From Pseudobdellovibrionaceae bacterium (lineage in GTDB: Bacteria > Bdellovibrionota > Bdellovibrionia > Bdellovibrionales > UBA1609): 64,000 nucleotides of DNA. Every line of letters starts with the position of its first letter. The stretch's first letter is position 1. The translations under genes were made by a program, and so were the position numbers. Shown piece by piece: positions 8,713 through 16,570 of the stretch. The notes beneath the pieces were generated by a model. That model was not told the DNA's origin. It saw only the letters and a list, made by a program, of their open reading frames with translations, and ran no database searches. The DNA lies in NCBI GenBank assembly GCA_947444305.1, contig CANEZP010000017.1, positions 33,315 to 97,314 of the forward strand, read 5' to 3'.

Positions 8713-9198
8713 TTACGAGATCTTCACGTCTTTGAGTTCCTTTGGTTCCTCGTTTTTCGAACCTAGCAACTTGCTGAAAAACCCGCCCTTGCCGGATTGA
8801 ATTTCAATCGTACGGGCCTTAGCCGATTCGGCCTTAGGGATTGCGATGTTCAGCACGCCGTCTTCGTAATGCGCTTCCACTTTCGAAGTGTCGATCGAAT
8901 CCGGTAGCATAAACGTGCGGTGGTAGCTCGCTGTTCCGTAACTACCCTCTTGCCGGCTTCGCTCACCGGTGATCACCAGTTGGTTGCTTTGGACTTCAAT
9001 CTTGATGTCTTCTTTTTTCACGCCGGGCATGTCGAAGCTCACCAAGTAATGATCGTTCGTGACGCGGATGTCACTTGAAGGCCGGAAGCCGACCGTGCTT
9101 GCGTAACTTGGCCGCAAGAGGCTGTTCACGATGCCGTCGAAATCGCCGATCATCTCATTAACTAAATCGCGAGAATAAAAAGGGCTTAGATGTCTCAT
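8713..9198 (-). CDS. Small heat-shock protein, Hsp20/alpha-crystallin family
   Basis: 161-residue ATP-independent chaperone that holds unfolding cytosolic proteins. The alpha-crystallin domain covers about residues 42-135. It begins SDIRVTNDHYLVSFDMPGV and ends at the conserved GVLNIAIPK motif. A short variable C-terminal tail follows, without an obvious I-x-I motif except near IEI. AGGAGG stands seven bases before the ATG, one of the strongest ribosome-binding sites in the window. A terminator follows the gene. The 410-base upstream gap holds two hairpins, but I see no CIRCE element or clear sigma-32 promoter. Confidence 0.95.
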   Translation of the reverse strand: MRHLSPFYSRDLVNEMIGDFDGIVNSLLRPSYASTVGFRPSSDIRVTNDHYLVSFDMPGVKKEDIKIEVQSNQLVITGERSRQEGSYGTASYHRTFMLPDSIDTSKVEAHYEDGVLNIAIPKAESAKARTIEIQSGKGGFFSKLLGSKNEEPKELKDVKIS

Positions 9199-9259
9199 TT
9201 ATAACCTCCTAAAAGATGTCATCCAAACTTTCCGTAGTTACTTTGTGATCCGTTTTTTT

Positions 9260-9286
9260 ACCGTCAAGGTGGACGGTTTTATTTTT
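9260..9286 (+). terminator. Terminator-like hairpin upstream of hsp20
   Basis: ACCGTC-aaggtg-GACGGT is followed by TTTTATTTTT on the plus strand. No plus-strand gene precedes it, so it may stop antisense readthrough. On the minus strand it would be a hairpin in the hsp20 leader or promoter. Confidence 0.4.
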
Positions 9287-9414
9287 CCTGTCTGGAAGGG
9301 AGATGGTGCGTTGGAGCTTGGCGGCGAAGTTTCGCATGAATGTCGGTATTTTGTGTTCTTCGGAACTGTGCTTGTAGGGAACCGTGTTTATAGGAATGTC
9401 AGTCTAAGCCCGAC

Positions 9415-9456
9415 TTATCGCACCGCTTAAATCCTGGAATTTAAACGGTGCGATAA
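9415..9456. repeat. Long inverted repeat in hsp20-amidotransferase gap
   Basis: An 18-position stem has one mismatch: TTATCGCACCG-C-TTAAAT pairs with ATTTAA-A-CGGTGCGATAA around a 6-base loop (CCTGGA). There is no U-run directly after the stem on either strand. It could be an operator, a structured leader or a relic of a repeat element. Confidence 0.7.
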
Positions 9457-9608
9457 ATAAATCCTGTTAAACCGGCATTACGGCGGGCCCAATCGCAAAG
9501 CTCCAATTTTAAAAGCGAAGATACATCCTGAATATCCATCTTATAGATACGCGCTTTGACCAACGCCCGCGCTTTTTAATATCTAGAAAATGAGATAGCT
9601 TCCCAACA

Positions 9609-10136
9609 ATGAGGTCCCCTATTTGGCTGATTTTGCACGATCCGAAATCCACAACCGGTACGACGGAACGCTGGTGCGTGGAAAAGGGAATCGGATTTGA
9701 AATTGTGCAAGCGCCCGAACTAAAAACCGATGAGCTACCCGACGCCGCCATTATTTTCGGTGGAGATATGCAAGTTTGGGAAACCGAAAAATATCCCTGG
9801 CTCAGCCGCGAGAAAGCTTTCGTCGCGCAGATGCTCAATGCCGACAAACCGATACTCGGTCTTTGTTTAGGCGCGCAACTCATTGCCGAACAACTCGGCG
9901 GTGAGGTCACCGATATGGGCATGGACGTGATCGGCTGGTTCCCGGTCCAAACGGATGAGGAAACCATCCTCCCTTTTCATTGTCACAGTTCAAAATTCAG
10001 CCTTCCGGCGGGCACGGTTCGCATCGCCGGTGATGAAATGATTAATCAAGGCTTTCGTAAATTCGGGCACCAGGTGGGATTGCAATTTCACGCCGAGATG
10101 GACCGGCCGCGCTTGGCGCACGCGCTAGAAAAATGA
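9609..10136 (+). CDS. Class I glutamine amidotransferase-like protein, truncated by in-frame TGA
   Basis: Class I GATase domain related to the small GMP-synthase-like amidotransferases (YfeJ type). The nucleophile elbow is GLCLGAQ (C86), and the catalytic pair is H161 and E163 in GLQFHAE. The frame stops at TGA (10134-10136) after ALEK, only 12 residues beyond the catalytic glutamate. The same frame stays open for 50 more codons after the TGA and restores the usual family length of about 225-235 residues. No clear ribosome-binding site precedes the ATG. It may be a recent nonsense mutation, a sequence error or a functional short form. Confidence 0.75.
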   Translation: MRSPIWLILHDPKSTTGTTERWCVEKGIGFEIVQAPELKTDELPDAAIIFGGDMQVWETEKYPWLSREKAFVAQMLNADKPILGLCLGAQLIAEQLGGEVTDMGMDVIGWFPVQTDEETILPFHCHSSKFSLPAGTVRIAGDEMINQGFRKFGHQVGLQFHAEMDRPRLAHALEK

Positions 10137-10289
10137 AGCGCGCTGAAAGAAGGCCGCGTGCAAGAGCCCGCCGAGATCAATCTAGCGCTTGATCGAAAGA
10201 TAGATAACCTTCGCGTTTGGTATTTTGGCCAGCTCGACGCTTGGTGGAACGCGCGCGAAATGTTTGTACAAAATCAATCCGGGGACTAG
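10137..10289 (+). pseudogene. In-frame continuation of the amidotransferase after the TGA
   Basis: Fifty sense codons in the same frame directly follow the TGA and end at TAG 10287-10289. The translation is protein-like (SALKEGRVQEPAEI..., then VWYFGQLDAWW) and fits the amphipathic C-terminal helices of this amidotransferase family. A TGG (Trp) to TGA change would explain the break. A weak CGTGAA/TTCACG hairpin (10294-10308) follows. Confidence 0.6.
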
Positions 10290-10330
10290 ATAGCGTGAAG
10301 CTTTCACGATAACGAACCCTGGAGAACACT

Positions 10331-10759
10331 ATGAAAAGTAACTATGCTTTCGCCGCGATAATTTCCATTCTGCTCGCCGGTTTGATGCTCCCGGCGCGGA
10401 GTGAGGCTTACGGCGACGACCGTTTTGAATTTACCCCCTGTGACCCTATCCCCTATCAGCCCTATTCTCGGCCGGATCCGGAACGGTGCGCCGCTTGGCG
10501 GGCGCGGGAAGAGGTTCGCCGGCAAAAAGAGTCGGCGGCGGATCGCAAAGCCAATCCTAAGTACTACCGTGGCCTCGCAATCATCCGCAGTCATCTCGCA
10601 AGCCAGGGTTACGATGCGTCTTCATATTCGATCATCGGCACGCACGTCGGCTTTAAAGGCGCAGACTTCAGCTGCACGATCACGGATGTGGACTCTCTCG
10701 CGCCCGGACTCTCGTGCTATAAAAAACACTTCATGACGGGACCCCGATCTAGTGATTAA
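10331..10759 (+). CDS. Small exported protein, unknown function
   Basis: 142 residues with a signal peptide (residues 1-26, IISILLAGLMLPARSEA) and TGGAGA six bases before the ATG. The mature protein has a Pro/Tyr/Arg-rich stretch with CDPIPYQPY and RPDPERCAAWRAREE, then a small domain with two further cysteines (DFSCTIT, LSCYKK). Four mature cysteines suggest two disulfides in the periplasm. Family not recognised. It is followed after 33 bases by the CNNM gene. Confidence 0.7.
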   Translation: MKSNYAFAAIISILLAGLMLPARSEAYGDDRFEFTPCDPIPYQPYSRPDPERCAAWRAREEVRRQKESAADRKANPKYYRGLAIIRSHLASQGYDASSYSIIGTHVGFKGADFSCTITDVDSLAPGLSCYKKHFMTGPRSSD

Positions 10760-10792
10760 GGTCGGTTAAGGACATTAGCACGTAGGGAGCAA

Positions 10793-11857
10793 ATGGAGCA
10801 CGCGGAGCAAAGTATTTTCGTCACCCTGATGTTTGTCGGTGGTGCGCTGGTTTTGGTCTTAATCAATGGATTTTTTGTCGCGGCCGAGTTCGCGATCGTC
10901 AAAGTAAGACGAACACGCCTGCAAGAATTGGCAGGCCAGGGGGTTGCCGCCGCGCGGATTTCGATTCTTTGCGTGGATCAACTCGACGATTACCTGTCGG
11001 CCACGCAGCTCGGTATCACCTTGGTGAGTCTCGGGCTAGGTTGGATCGGCGAGGAAGCTTTTTTTAATCTGTTCAAATATTTGATTCCGATCGTTCCGGG
11101 CGTGAGCACCACCGCTTACCACGCCGTAGCGACCGGCGTGGCGTTCTTCATTATCACTCTTCTCCATGTCGTACTGGGAGAATTGGTGCCGAAGAGTATG
11201 GCGATACAAAAGGCCGAGAAAATCACGCTCGTGATCGCCCGCCCTTTAAGATTATTCTATAGGATTGCTCGCCCGCTGATCAAAGCGTTCACCTACCTCG
11301 CGACGCTTGTCTTAAAATTGCTTGGATACGACGGGCTGGAAGAGCCCGCGCTTTCCGAAGAAGAACTCAAGCTCGTGATGAAAGAGTCGCACGAAGACGG
11401 CGTCATCTCGGAGGCGGAAGCGCAGATCATCAATCGCGCCTTCGCATTTTCGGACAAACGCGCCCGTGACATCATGACCTCGCGTGAGCGGGCGCAATTC
11501 TTAAGCCTTAACCGCACCATCGACGAGAATCTAGCGGTGACCCGGCAAAGGATGTACACGCGCTTTCCGTTGGTGAGAGATACCTTCGACAACGTCATCG
11601 GAACCGTACATATGAAAGACGCTTGGATCGAACTCGCCAAAAACCGCAGTAACGCGTCTTTCGAAAAAACCGCGCGCCCGCCCGTCTTCGTCGATCCCCG
11701 TATGCGGCAGGATAAATTGCTAAAGGTTTTTAACGAAAGCCGAACGCACCTTGCGGTCGTCAGAGATCCGCGCAGTAAGAAGAACTTGGGCGTCGTCACG
11801 ATCGAAGACGTGCTCGAAGAACTTGTCGGCGACATCAAAGACGAACACGGGAACTGA
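10793..11857 (+). CDS. CNNM/CBS-domain membrane protein (hemolysin-like, YtfL/CorC family)
   Basis: Inner-membrane protein of the CNNM family, implicated in divalent-cation (Mg2+/Co2+) homeostasis. The N-terminal CNNM transmembrane domain (about residues 8-190) carries the family signatures NGFFVAAEFAIVKVRRTRLQ, LSATQLGITLVSLGLGW and HVVLGELVPKSMA. An acidic linker (EEELKLVMKE) leads to two CBS domains, with RDIMTSRERAQFLS marking the first. The protein ends after the second CBS domain at 354 residues. It lacks the C-terminal CorC/HlyC transporter-associated domain found in the usual forms of about 430 residues. The 3' end converges on the next gene with 6 bases between stops. Confidence 0.92.
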   Translation: MEHAEQSIFVTLMFVGGALVLVLINGFFVAAEFAIVKVRRTRLQELAGQGVAAARISILCVDQLDDYLSATQLGITLVSLGLGWIGEEAFFNLFKYLIPIVPGVSTTAYHAVATGVAFFIITLLHVVLGELVPKSMAIQKAEKITLVIARPLRLFYRIARPLIKAFTYLATLVLKLLGYDGLEEPALSEEELKLVMKESHEDGVISEAEAQIINRAFAFSDKRARDIMTSRERAQFLSLNRTIDENLAVTRQRMYTRFPLVRDTFDNVIGTVHMKDAWIELAKNRSNASFEKTARPPVFVDPRMRQDKLLKVFNESRTHLAVVRDPRSKKNLGVVTIEDVLEELVGDIKDEHGN

Positions 11858-11863
11858 TTTTAC

Positions 11864-12529
11864 TTAAGGGCTTTCGAGATCTTTACGGCAATTAAAAATC
11901 GCTTCGCCGTTCGTCAGCTCCCAATAGAAAGCGTGAAAGGGCGCGCCTTGCCAGCGCGCCGAGGCGACGGGCTCCCAACGGCTACCGATGTATTCGAAGA
12001 AATGAAGGGCGGCCCATTCGTGAGGTTCGTCGGCGACGTAGCGTTTTTCGAACGTCAGGTGGTTCTCGTAATCTAGTTCGTAGTGACCGCCGTCGAGGTG
12101 AAAAGTCGCAACGCCCACAAAGCGCCGGGCCGGGATCTTGCCGGTACCCGAATCCAACACGTGATAGGATAGCCAACGCTCCTGCGCCGAAATTTTCAGC
12201 ATACGCGGGAAATAGAAAGCACTTTTAACCAGTTCGTCGGGCGTGGACTGGCGCAAGCTAATGTCCGCCAGGCGTGAGCGCACGAGGACCGAAGAAGGGA
12301 CATCGCGGTCGAACTTGCGTGCTTTTGAAATATCGCCGAACTTTATATTTACCGCGGCGGTGAACGTGGCGATCGCGTCGACGATCCGGTTGGAAGTGCC
12401 CACGGGCAGTTCCGTGCCTTCCGAGGTGTAAACCTCAGGACCGTTCGCGTAGAAGCGGTCAGGCTGCGGCAGCGCACCGGCCGCGACGGGTAAAAAGAAA
12501 AACCAAAGTTTAAGGGTATGTTTGATCAT
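11864..12529 (-). CDS. Exported protein, unknown function
   Basis: 221 residues from ATG at 12529, preceded by GGATGGA. An in-frame ATG six codons upstream is possible but gives a less typical signal sequence. The N-terminus MIKHTLKLWFFFLPVAAGALP is a signal peptide. The mature protein is beta-rich by composition and has no repeated motif. It is rich in W and Y near the end (EWAALHFFEYIGSRWEP). Probably periplasmic or outer-membrane associated. Family not recognised. Confidence 0.65.
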   Translation of the reverse strand: MIKHTLKLWFFFLPVAAGALPQPDRFYANGPEVYTSEGTELPVGTSNRIVDAIATFTAAVNIKFGDISKARKFDRDVPSSVLVRSRLADISLRQSTPDELVKSAFYFPRMLKISAQERWLSYHVLDSGTGKIPARRFVGVATFHLDGGHYELDYENHLTFEKRYVADEPHEWAALHFFEYIGSRWEPVASARWQGAPFHAFYWELTNGEAIFNCRKDLESP

Positions 12530-12560
12530 AAATCCATCCGGCATCAAAAATGAAGCCCGA

Positions 12561-12576
12561 CGGATAGCACTATCCG
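12561..12576 (-). terminator. Weak hairpin downstream of the DNA ligase
   Basis: A CGGATAG/CTATCCG inverted repeat with a very short loop lies 32 bases after the ligase stop on the minus strand. A TTTTT run occurs about 10 bases further on. It overlaps the leader of the following exported-protein gene, so it may attenuate rather than fully terminate. Confidence 0.35.
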
Positions 12577-12607
12577 GAAGTTTTCACTATGGCCTTTTTC
12601 AATTCTT

Positions 12608-13609
12608 CTAAGCCGGCGTTTCCTTAACGACGGCCTTGGCCGGTTTGTCGCCACGGAGCCCTTGGAACGAGCCGTGGCGAATTATGCCGCCCCCGGTCCA
12701 CGCGCTAAACTGAATTTCGCCCACGAGTTGAGGCTTTACCCAGCGGATGCGGCCACCTTTCGGCGACTTAAGCGTAAACGGTGATTTTTTTGTCTCGAGT
12801 TTCAGCAATTTACTTTCGAGTTCACGCAGCGTCTGTTGCGTAAAGCCGGTGCCGATTTTTCCGACGTATCGCAAGTCCTTACCCTCGAATACTCCCATCA
12901 GCAATGAGCGCAGACCGCGGCCGTCGGGGGCGTCGGATTCGACAAAACCGCCGATGACAAACTCTTGCCGGTTCGAACATTTTATCTTCTGCCAGTCTGA
13001 ATTACGCCCGGAATGATAAGGAGCATCGGCGCGTTTCGAAATAATGCCTTCCATTTCTCGGTCGCAATTTTTCTTCAATAACGCTTCACCGTTGTTTACC
13101 GAGTGTTCGCTAAATTTAATCTGCGCGTTGCTCTTCAGGATAAGCTTCTTCAGTAATTTTTTTCTTTCGATAAGCGGAAGACCACGCAAATCTTTTCCGT
13201 TGAGTTCGAGGAGATCAAAAATATAATAAATAAGGTGTTTGGACTCGCCCTCCGACAAAGCATTTTGCAAGCCCTGAAAATCGGGTTTGCCGTCTTTACC
13301 TTGCCAAACGATTTCACCGTCGAAGATCGCCTGCTCGGCTTTTATTTTCGCTAAACCCTTCGCGATGCCGCCGTAGGCCTCCGTCCAATCAAGACCGCTC
13401 CGGGTTAAAAGTTGCACCTTCTTGCCGAAGAGGCCCGAAACCGTACGGTAACCGTCAAACTTCATCTCGTGCAGCCAGGCTTCGCCTTGGGGCACCGACT
13501 TCATCAACTGCGCCAGCTGCGGTGGCCTGAACCATTTCGGCGGTGCCGAGAGTTTGCGTGTTCGTTTCGGATTTGCAACGCGAATAATCTTAGGACGGTA
13601 ATCGCGCAA
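12608..13609 (-). CDS. ATP-dependent DNA ligase (LigD-type ligase domain)
   Basis: Seals DNA nicks using ATP. The adenylation domain carries motif I MKFDGYR with the AMP-accepting K50, motif III FDGEIVW, motif IV EGIISKR and motif V WQKIK. The OB-fold ligase C-terminal domain follows (about residues 215-320) with KIGTGFT and GSFQGLRGDKP. At 333 residues it is a stand-alone ligase without the LigD polymerase or phosphoesterase modules. No Ku gene is in the window. The only start in frame is TTG at 13609, preceded by GGGGGA at good spacing, and two TAG stops lie just upstream. Probably a back-up or end-joining repair ligase. Confidence 0.93.
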   Translation of the reverse strand: MRDYRPKIIRVANPKRTRKLSAPPKWFRPPQLAQLMKSVPQGEAWLHEMKFDGYRTVSGLFGKKVQLLTRSGLDWTEAYGGIAKGLAKIKAEQAIFDGEIVWQGKDGKPDFQGLQNALSEGESKHLIYYIFDLLELNGKDLRGLPLIERKKLLKKLILKSNAQIKFSEHSVNNGEALLKKNCDREMEGIISKRADAPYHSGRNSDWQKIKCSNRQEFVIGGFVESDAPDGRGLRSLLMGVFEGKDLRYVGKIGTGFTQQTLRELESKLLKLETKKSPFTLKSPKGGRIRWVKPQLVGEIQFSAWTGGGIIRHGSFQGLRGDKPAKAVVKETPA

Positions 13610-13799
13610 ATTTTCCCCCGGCGTGACCGAAAATGAAAGAAGCTAAAGCTAATTAGCAAGGCAGGTGCCAGCCCGGGTGGCGTTCCCTCGCGCACGTGGC
13701 CGCATACGGGTACTAAAATGAACGTTCTCGCTTTAACATTGCCCCGCGCCGAACGCGGCGGTAGATAGCTCCTCCCCCAACCGTTTGAAGGAGCTGAGA

Positions 13800-14696
13800 A
13801 TGCGTTTGTTGAGTTTAACTTGTTTAGTGTTTTGCCTGATGTTCACGGCCGGCGCCGCCTGGGCCGATTCCATTTTCGTTAAGCCTGTCCAAAGCCGCGG
13901 CCTCAGCGCCGACGAAGAAGGTACGGTTAATGATTTGCTGAAAATGGCCGTGGGTCGCGAATCAAAACACAGCTTGAGCCAAGAGTCTGCGGGCGCGGAA
14001 GCTACCCTCTCCGGCCAAATCGTTAAGTTGGGCAACGCTTATCTGTTCACGCTACGCAAAGAACGATCGGGCCGGAACACGGTACAACGTGAATTAAAGG
14101 TAGCCAGTTTCGAGGAAATGGACGTCGTCACTTCAAGATTAGTTCGATCGGTTTTGAGCGAAGACTCGAACGTGGCGCAAGTCGACGAGGTTACGGAGCA
14201 AGAAACTAAAGCGAACACCCTAAGGCTTAAATCCGTGCGCCAATTTCAATTCGGCTTCGGGCCCGCGTGGATGTCTGGCTTGCGCGCCGTGAAGCCGGCC
14301 AGCGCTTTCAGCCTAGGCTACTCATGGAGTTTGGAACAAGATTACGAACTGCTCACCATGTTCGAGTATCTTAGCAATCCCGAAAGCGCCACGTTCAGTT
14401 CTTTGTCGCTGGGCATGGGTTATTACTTTATGCGTTCGCGCCACAGCCCGTTCGTCATGGCCGATTTCGGTTACGGCTGGGCCGCCGTACCGACCGGCTG
14501 CGAAGGTTTGTGCTTAGCCGAACGTTGGAACCGCGATCGTGCTTCGGGCTGGGGTCTCGGCGCATCGCTCGGATACAAATTTTTCCGGACTTCAACGGTC
14601 AATGTATCGTTGGTCGGCCGTTACGAGTATTTGCTCGATACGATTCGCGACGAACATCCCGCGAAGACCACCGTAAAACTCGTTTTATCTTTTTAG
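13800..14696 (+). CDS. Exported outer-membrane beta-barrel-like protein
   Basis: 298 residues. ATG at 13800 has AAGGAG at proper spacing. The signal peptide is MRLLSLTCLVFCLMFTAGAAWA. Residues about 25-130 form a soluble N-terminal domain. The C-terminal 150 residues alternate hydrophobic and polar residues with many aromatics (FGFGPAWMSG, FSLGYSWSLEQDYELL, GMGYYFM, GASLGYKFF). The protein ends in a terminal phenylalanine (VKLVLSF), the usual sorting signal for outer-membrane barrels. About eight strands are plausible. Function unknown. Confidence 0.7.
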   Translation: MRLLSLTCLVFCLMFTAGAAWADSIFVKPVQSRGLSADEEGTVNDLLKMAVGRESKHSLSQESAGAEATLSGQIVKLGNAYLFTLRKERSGRNTVQRELKVASFEEMDVVTSRLVRSVLSEDSNVAQVDEVTEQETKANTLRLKSVRQFQFGFGPAWMSGLRAVKPASAFSLGYSWSLEQDYELLTMFEYLSNPESATFSSLSLGMGYYFMRSRHSPFVMADFGYGWAAVPTGCEGLCLAERWNRDRASGWGLGASLGYKFFRTSTVNVSLVGRYEYLLDTIRDEHPAKTTVKLVLSF

Positions 14697-14706
14697 TCCT
14701 TCGATG

Positions 14707-14740
14707 AACGTTGCGCGGGAATTTATTCCCCGCAACGTTT
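14707..14740 (+). terminator. Hairpin after the beta-barrel gene
   Basis: AACGTTGCG pairs with CGCAACGTT around an inner GGGAA/TTCCC extension, starting 11 bases after the stop. The T-tail is short (TTT), so termination may be weak. Confidence 0.55.
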
Positions 14741-14806
14741 GCGATGGTTGATTCAAGTGAGCGTTTAAGCGTATTAACCGTTAACTAAAACAAACGGAGA
14801 ATATTT

Positions 14807-15265
14807 ATGAAACTTGCCCTCGCCTTTGCTGCCCTTATCGTAAGCGGCCTCGTCCACGCCCAAGAAATGCCGAATCTATTTGCGCAAAAAGCCGCGCGTG
14901 ATCAAGCCGTCGCGACCCAAGCGCGGAACGAGCGCATGTCTAGCACGCAGCAACGGTTATTAATCGGTATGCAGCGTCTCCCGTCGGGCTTGAATTCGGC
15001 GACCGCTCAATGTTCGGATGGTTGGAACAACGGGGATTTCGAGAATAAAGTGGCCGAGGTCTGCAACGCGAAGGGTTGCTTCTCCTACTATTCACGGGAT
15101 CCGCAAAGAGCTTACGGCTTTATTTTTACCTGTAACTTCTATTTAAATAACGGTTCGCAATGTCACGCCGAGGCTTTCTCTTCGCCGCGCAACGGTTATT
15201 CGGTCCATTGCGTAATGCCTAATCTTCAGAACATGCCGCGCAAGTTGATTTACACGGATAATTAA
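14807..15265 (+). CDS. Small exported cysteine-rich protein
   Basis: 152 residues with a clear signal peptide (MKLALAFAALIVSGLVHA, cut before QEMPN) and GGAG upstream of the ATG. The mature protein starts with a charged helical segment (about residues 20-60). A compact domain with about six cysteines follows (AQCSDGW, EVCNAKGCFSYY, FTCNFY, SQCHAE, HCVMP), likely disulfide-bonded in the periplasm. Single gene with a terminator after it. Family not recognised. Confidence 0.7.
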   Translation: MKLALAFAALIVSGLVHAQEMPNLFAQKAARDQAVATQARNERMSSTQQRLLIGMQRLPSGLNSATAQCSDGWNNGDFENKVAEVCNAKGCFSYYSRDPQRAYGFIFTCNFYLNNGSQCHAEAFSSPRNGYSVHCVMPNLQNMPRKLIYTDN

Positions 15266-15288
15266 TCACATTTCAGAAGTGCAAAGGT

Positions 15289-15314
15289 TGGACGCCCTAA
15301 GCTAAGGGCGTCCA
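15289..15314. terminator. Bidirectional hairpin between convergent genes
   Basis: A perfect 10-bp stem (TGGACGCCCT/AGGGCGTCCA, 6-base loop) lies between the stops of two convergent genes. There is no long U-run on either side. Its position and strength suggest shared termination. Confidence 0.6.
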
Positions 15315-15328
15315 GTTGCGTGGGCCGA

Positions 15329-16024
15329 CTAGTAATAAAAACGGCGGCGCATGCCTAAACCGTAACCGCGGCGATAGTACCCGCCGTATCCACGGCCGTA
15401 CCCGTATCCGTAACCGCGATAGTAGCGGCCATAACCGTAGCCCGATCCGAGCCCGAGGGCACTGTAAGGCGAAAGGTATCCGTAGCGGCCGTAGCCGTAA
15501 CCCGAACGACCGTAGCCATAACCGTATCCGTAACGGGAAGAATCATAGTCGTAGGTTTCTTGTTCAGTCTTCGTGCCGCGCTTCGTACGGGGCTCAACGT
15601 ATTCTTTCTCGACCTCGGGTTCCGGCTTTCTTTTCGGTTCCGCCGAAATCTCAACGACGGCTTCGGCGCCTTTCAAGACGGTGTCGCCCGTGAAAAGAAG
15701 TTTCCAATTTGTCGAGTCTTCAAAACCCGAGGGGTAGAAGGAAACGGCATTGGCCGTAAGTCCCCGCGGGTCGGTTGTTTCCTGGCCCATCTGCAAAGTG
15801 ACCGTGCTTTCCTCGTCGGCGCTGGAGGCAAGAACACGCAAGGACACTAATTTAACCGATTCCCAATCGTACTTAGGGTATTTAACCCGAAATTCGTTAG
15901 TCAAATCGATTGATTGACCGGCCCCGACGCCGACCGCGCCGTAGTGGACCGAAAGTTTCTTGGTTGCCGCTTGGGCCGAGACGCCCGCGACCAACGTGAG
16001 CATGAACAGAGCTGAACGAATCAC
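15329..16024 (-). CDS. Exported protein with C-terminal Gly/Tyr/Arg repeat tract
   Basis: 231 residues from a GTG start with GGAGG at good spacing. The signal peptide (residues 1-19, LFMLTLVAGVSAQA) precedes a beta-rich domain of about 110 residues (SVHYGAVGVGAGQSIDL..., LQMGQETTDP). A short acidic/basic linker follows (PKRKPEPEVEKEYVEP). The last 70 residues are a low-complexity tract of YGYG, GYGR and RRGYG units with almost no hydrophobic aliphatics. Such tracts are aromatic and cationic and could bind polyanions or form condensed surface layers. Function unknown. Confidence 0.7.
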   Translation of the reverse strand: MIRSALFMLTLVAGVSAQAATKKLSVHYGAVGVGAGQSIDLTNEFRVKYPKYDWESVKLVSLRVLASSADEESTVTLQMGQETTDPRGLTANAVSFYPSGFEDSTNWKLLFTGDTVLKGAEAVVEISAEPKRKPEPEVEKEYVEPRTKRGTKTEQETYDYDSSRYGYGYGYGRSGYGYGRYGYLSPYSALGLGSGYGYGRYYRGYGYGYGRGYGGYYRRGYGLGMRRRFYY

Positions 16025-16162
16025 CTTGTACCTCCAGTGGAGTTTCGAGTTGTCTTTGGTTTAGGTTAGGGTCTCGCCACGACCAAGCCGCTACGCGTTT
16101 CGCGCTTGAGAATATCCGCACTAATCCTTATAGTGCGGGAGCTCAATGAAGGGACTTGTTAA

Positions 16163-16570
16163 ATGACCGATGTTATTCGTCACGGGGAGGCCGATCTTAC
16201 GCCCCTGCGTGGTTTGAACATTCTTTTGATCGACGATTGCGAAGATAACCAGTTCCTGTTTAAGCGTCTGCTCGTGCGAAAAGGTGCGACCGTTTCTTTA
16301 GCTAGCGACGGCCGCGAAGGTTTGGAGCAAATCAGTTCGGCGGACTTCGATTCCGTTTTGCTGGATATCCAGATGCCGGTCATGGATGGTTTCGAAACGA
16401 TGGAAGCTTTGAACAAACTCGGCTACCGCACGCCGGTCATCGCGCTCACCGGCTACAATCGCGAAAGTGAAAAAGAGAACATCCTACTCGCCGGGTTTTC
16501 GTCGATCGTCTCGAAACCTTTGGACGCTACCCAACTGGTCAAAACAATTTTGGAATCCATCACGCAATGA
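16163..16570 (+). CDS. Single-domain response regulator
   Basis: 135-residue receiver domain without an output domain. Acidic-pocket residues are in LLIDDCEDN. The phospho-acceptor is D68 (LLDIQMPVMDG), followed by the switch threonine (ALTGYN) and lysine (VSKPLD). It overlaps the start of the kinase gene by four bases (ATGA), so the two are translationally coupled. It is probably phosphorylated by that kinase and acts by protein contact. Confidence 0.92.
   Translation: MTDVIRHGEADLTPLRGLNILLIDDCEDNQFLFKRLLVRKGATVSLASDGREGLEQISSADFDSVLLDIQMPVMDGFETMEALNKLGYRTPVIALTGYNRESEKENILLAGFSSIVSKPLDATQLVKTILESITQ

Larger units (their letters stand above)
9199..9608. other. 410-base divergent intergenic region
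   Basis: Separates hsp20 (leftward) from the amidotransferase (rightward). I see no convincing gene. A 61-codon rightward frame at 9245-9430 has no ribosome-binding site or family resemblance. The region contains a terminator-like hairpin close to hsp20 and a long near-perfect inverted repeat near its middle, listed separately. Confidence 0.6.

Noticed and set aside
9100..9260. RNA thermometer in the hsp20 leader
   Set aside because: No U-run or complementary segment that would pair with the AGGAGG was found in the leader, and no ROSE-like UUGC motif is present. The nearby hairpin does not include the ribosome-binding site.
10134..10136. Selenocysteine at the TGA of the amidotransferase
   Set aside because: The catalytic residues lie upstream, the TGA is at a place where Trp is more plausible, and I see no SECIS-like hairpin just downstream. 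A nonsense mutation or sequence error is simpler.
15316..15693. Rightward Arg-rich frame of 125 codons
   Set aside because: Antisense of the Gly/Tyr/Arg tract gene, which has a signal peptide and ribosome-binding site. The other frame has neither.
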